22,522 nucleotides of DNA from an uncultured Cellvibrio sp. (lineage in GTDB: Bacteria > Pseudomonadota > Gammaproteobacteria > Pseudomonadales > Cellvibrionaceae). The translations under genes were made by a program, and so were the position numbers. Of this stretch, positions 21,422 to 22,522 are shown piece after piece (position 1 is the first letter of the stretch; the number at the start of each line of letters is the position of its first letter). The stretch is from contig CAMLRI010000002.1 in assembly GCA_946482385.1 (NCBI GenBank), positions 1-22,522 on the forward strand. The letters run 5' to 3'. Under the pieces are notes generated by a model. That model had not been told where the DNA came from. It saw only the letters and a list, made by a program, of their open reading frames with translations, and made no database searches.

Positions 21422-22345
21422 TCACAGGCTGCTTGGGTTTTTTGCCGGGCGCCAGTTGACCACCGCCACAGCGCTCAGAATCAGCAAGGTAGCGCTGATT
21501 TCCGGCCAGCCCGGCTGCTCGCCCAGCAGGTAAATACTGGAGATCACCCCGATCAAGGGCGTGATCAACGAGGAGAGGGAGGAGACGCTAACCGGCACCA
21601 GCTCCACCAGCCGCACCCAGGCCCAATAGCAGAACATAAAGCCGATAAACACGTTGTACACCAAGCCCCAGAGCGCCAGGGGCGGCGGCAGTTGCTGCGG
21701 CAGGCCATCGAACACCAGGGCAGCCGCCAGGGTGGGGATGCTGGCCAACAGCAGCAGCCAACCGGTGAGCACCACACTGTGCAGCGGCAGCTGCCAGCGC
21801 TTGAGCAGCACTGTGCCCAGTGCCCAACCCCAGGCGGCGGCGATCATCAGCCCGGCGCCCAGCAGCAGTTGGGCGTTGAGCGAACCGCTCAGCCAGCTGT
21901 GTAAGGTGTCGGCCAGCAGGGCAAAAATCCCCCCCAGGCCCAGCACCAGGGCAATGGCAATGCGGGGGCTGAATTTATCCTGCAGGATGAACACAGACAG
22001 CAGCACCGTCCACAGCGGCATGGTGTAACCCAGCAGCGCCGAGCGCCCAGCGGGCAACAGGTAAAGGCCAAAGGTGGCGAGGATATTCCAGGTCAAAATA
22101 TTAAACAGGCACACCCACAGCAGCTTGCCCCAGTAAGCGCGGGCAATGCGCAGCGAATGGCCCCCCAGGCGCGCCAGCAGCAAAATCCCCAAACCGCCCA
22201 GCAGCAGGCAAAAACCGCGAAAGCTGAGCGGCGGTATTTCGCTGATGATGTATTTCATAATCGGCCAGTTGATGCCCCAGCCAAAGCCTATACCCAATAA
22301 CAGCAGAATCCCCTCGGGCGAGAGGCGCGATGATCGATGATTCAT
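21422..22345 (-). CDS. EamA/DMT-family inner-membrane transporter
   Basis: The product is 307 aa when started at ATG 22345 (MNHRSSRLSPEGILLLLGIGFGWGINWPIMKY). The frame is open 51 codons further upstream, but that stretch is basic, low in hydrophobicity and overlaps an inverted-repeat region, so I reject it. Ten hydrophobic helices in two five-helix halves give the typical EamA (RhaT/YdcZ-like) fold. The first half has GWGINWPIMKYIISEIPPLSFRG, and the second half begins near LLGAGLMIAAAWGWALGTVLLKRW and carries the conserved PLIGVISSIYLLGEQPG. Members export or take up amino acids, nucleosides or other metabolites; the substrate cannot be inferred here. The gene appears to be monocistronic, with a terminator downstream. 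Confidence 0.88.
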   Translation of the reverse strand: MNHRSSRLSPEGILLLLGIGFGWGINWPIMKYIISEIPPLSFRGFCLLLGGLGILLLARLGGHSLRIARAYWGKLLWVCLFNILTWNILATFGLYLLPAGRSALLGYTMPLWTVLLSVFILQDKFSPRIAIALVLGLGGIFALLADTLHSWLSGSLNAQLLLGAGLMIAAAWGWALGTVLLKRWQLPLHSVVLTGWLLLLASIPTLAAALVFDGLPQQLPPPLALWGLVYNVFIGFMFCYWAWVRLVELVPVSVSSLSSLITPLIGVISSIYLLGEQPGWPEISATLLILSAVAVVNWRPAKNPSSL

Positions 22346-22415
22346 GAAAAACCCTGTACCTCTGGGTTTGGTGCGGATGGAAGGAAAGGCGGCTGACTTG
22401 CTCAGGGACGAGGGA

Positions 22416-22466
22416 GGCATGGATGCCGACCTCGAGCCTACAGGGACGTATTCACGGCGTTCCCTG
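22416..22466. repeat. Palindrome-rich segment upstream of the transporter gene
   Basis: GGCATGGATGCC (22416-22427) is a near-perfect palindrome. It is followed by CTCGAG (22431-22436) and then by a larger imperfect inverted repeat at 22441-22466 (CAGGGACG against CGTTCCCTG). A further TCCC/GGGA pair follows to 22473. The clustering suggests a dispersed intergenic repeat element rather than a gene. I think similar elements occur in Cellvibrio-like genomes, but I cannot confirm that here. Confidence 0.5.
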
Positions 22467-22522
22467 CGCGGGACGCTAGACTTTCCTAACCACCACAATT
22501 ACTCAATCGTTTTCAATTGAAA

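Noticed and set aside
22346..22498. A 51-codon N-terminal extension of the EamA transporter
   Set aside because: It is basic and non-hydrophobic, overlaps a palindrome-rich repeat, and the start at 22345 puts the first membrane helix at the normal position.

Overview
The window looks like a chromosomal segment from a plant-polysaccharide-degrading gammaproteobacterium, most likely Cellvibrio or a close relative in the Cellvibrionaceae. The reasons are the GC-rich coding DNA, the secreted multi-domain glycoside hydrolases joined by long poly-serine linkers with CBM2 and CBM32 modules, and housekeeping genes that closely resemble Pseudomonas/Cellvibrio proteins. The assignment is inferred from protein character and gene order, not from a database search.

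Layout. (1) 1-745: the end of an unidentified + strand gene with its terminator, a small secreted DUF4440/SnoaL-like protein, and a perfect two-way terminator. (2) 763-1977: a secreted family PL10 pectate lyase (- strand). (3) 2175-5599: a tightly packed - strand operon pcnB-folK-deoxynucleoside kinase-panB. (4) 5600-6569: a long AT-rich stretch without protein genes that I read as a CrcZ-type small RNA with its own sigma-54 promoter, CbrB-type upstream sites and terminator. (5) 6570-12726: cbrB, cbrA, cbrX, gluQ and dksA, all on the - strand. As I recall it, this order (dksA-gluQ-cbrA-cbrB-crcZ-pcnB-folK-panB) is that of Pseudomonas aeruginosa. (6) 13011-13727: sfsA (+). (7) 13842-21002: two very large secreted hydrolases on the - strand, a GH26-CBM32-CBM2-expansin protein and a GH5_8-CBM32-GH5_2-CBM2-GH6 protein. 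(8) 21422-22345: an EamA-type transporter.

How it may work together. In pseudomonads, CbrA/CbrB activates crcZ from a sigma-54 promoter. CrcZ carries A-rich AAnAAnAA motifs that titrate Hfq/Crc away from catabolic mRNAs. Here the predicted sRNA carries six such motifs at about 38-nt spacing. Similar motifs lie directly upstream of the ribosome binding site of the GH5/GH5/GH6 gene, in the upstream region of the pectate lyase gene, and ahead of cbrX. The window may therefore hold both the carbon-catabolite-repression controller and some of its polysaccharide-degradation targets. The sRNA promoter, sites, motifs and terminator are visible in the sequence; the regulatory wiring is inference.

The two most unusual proteins are the enzyme with three catalytic domains (mannanase, endoglucanase and cellobiohydrolase, by family) and the GH26 enzyme fused to a complete two-domain expansin-like module.
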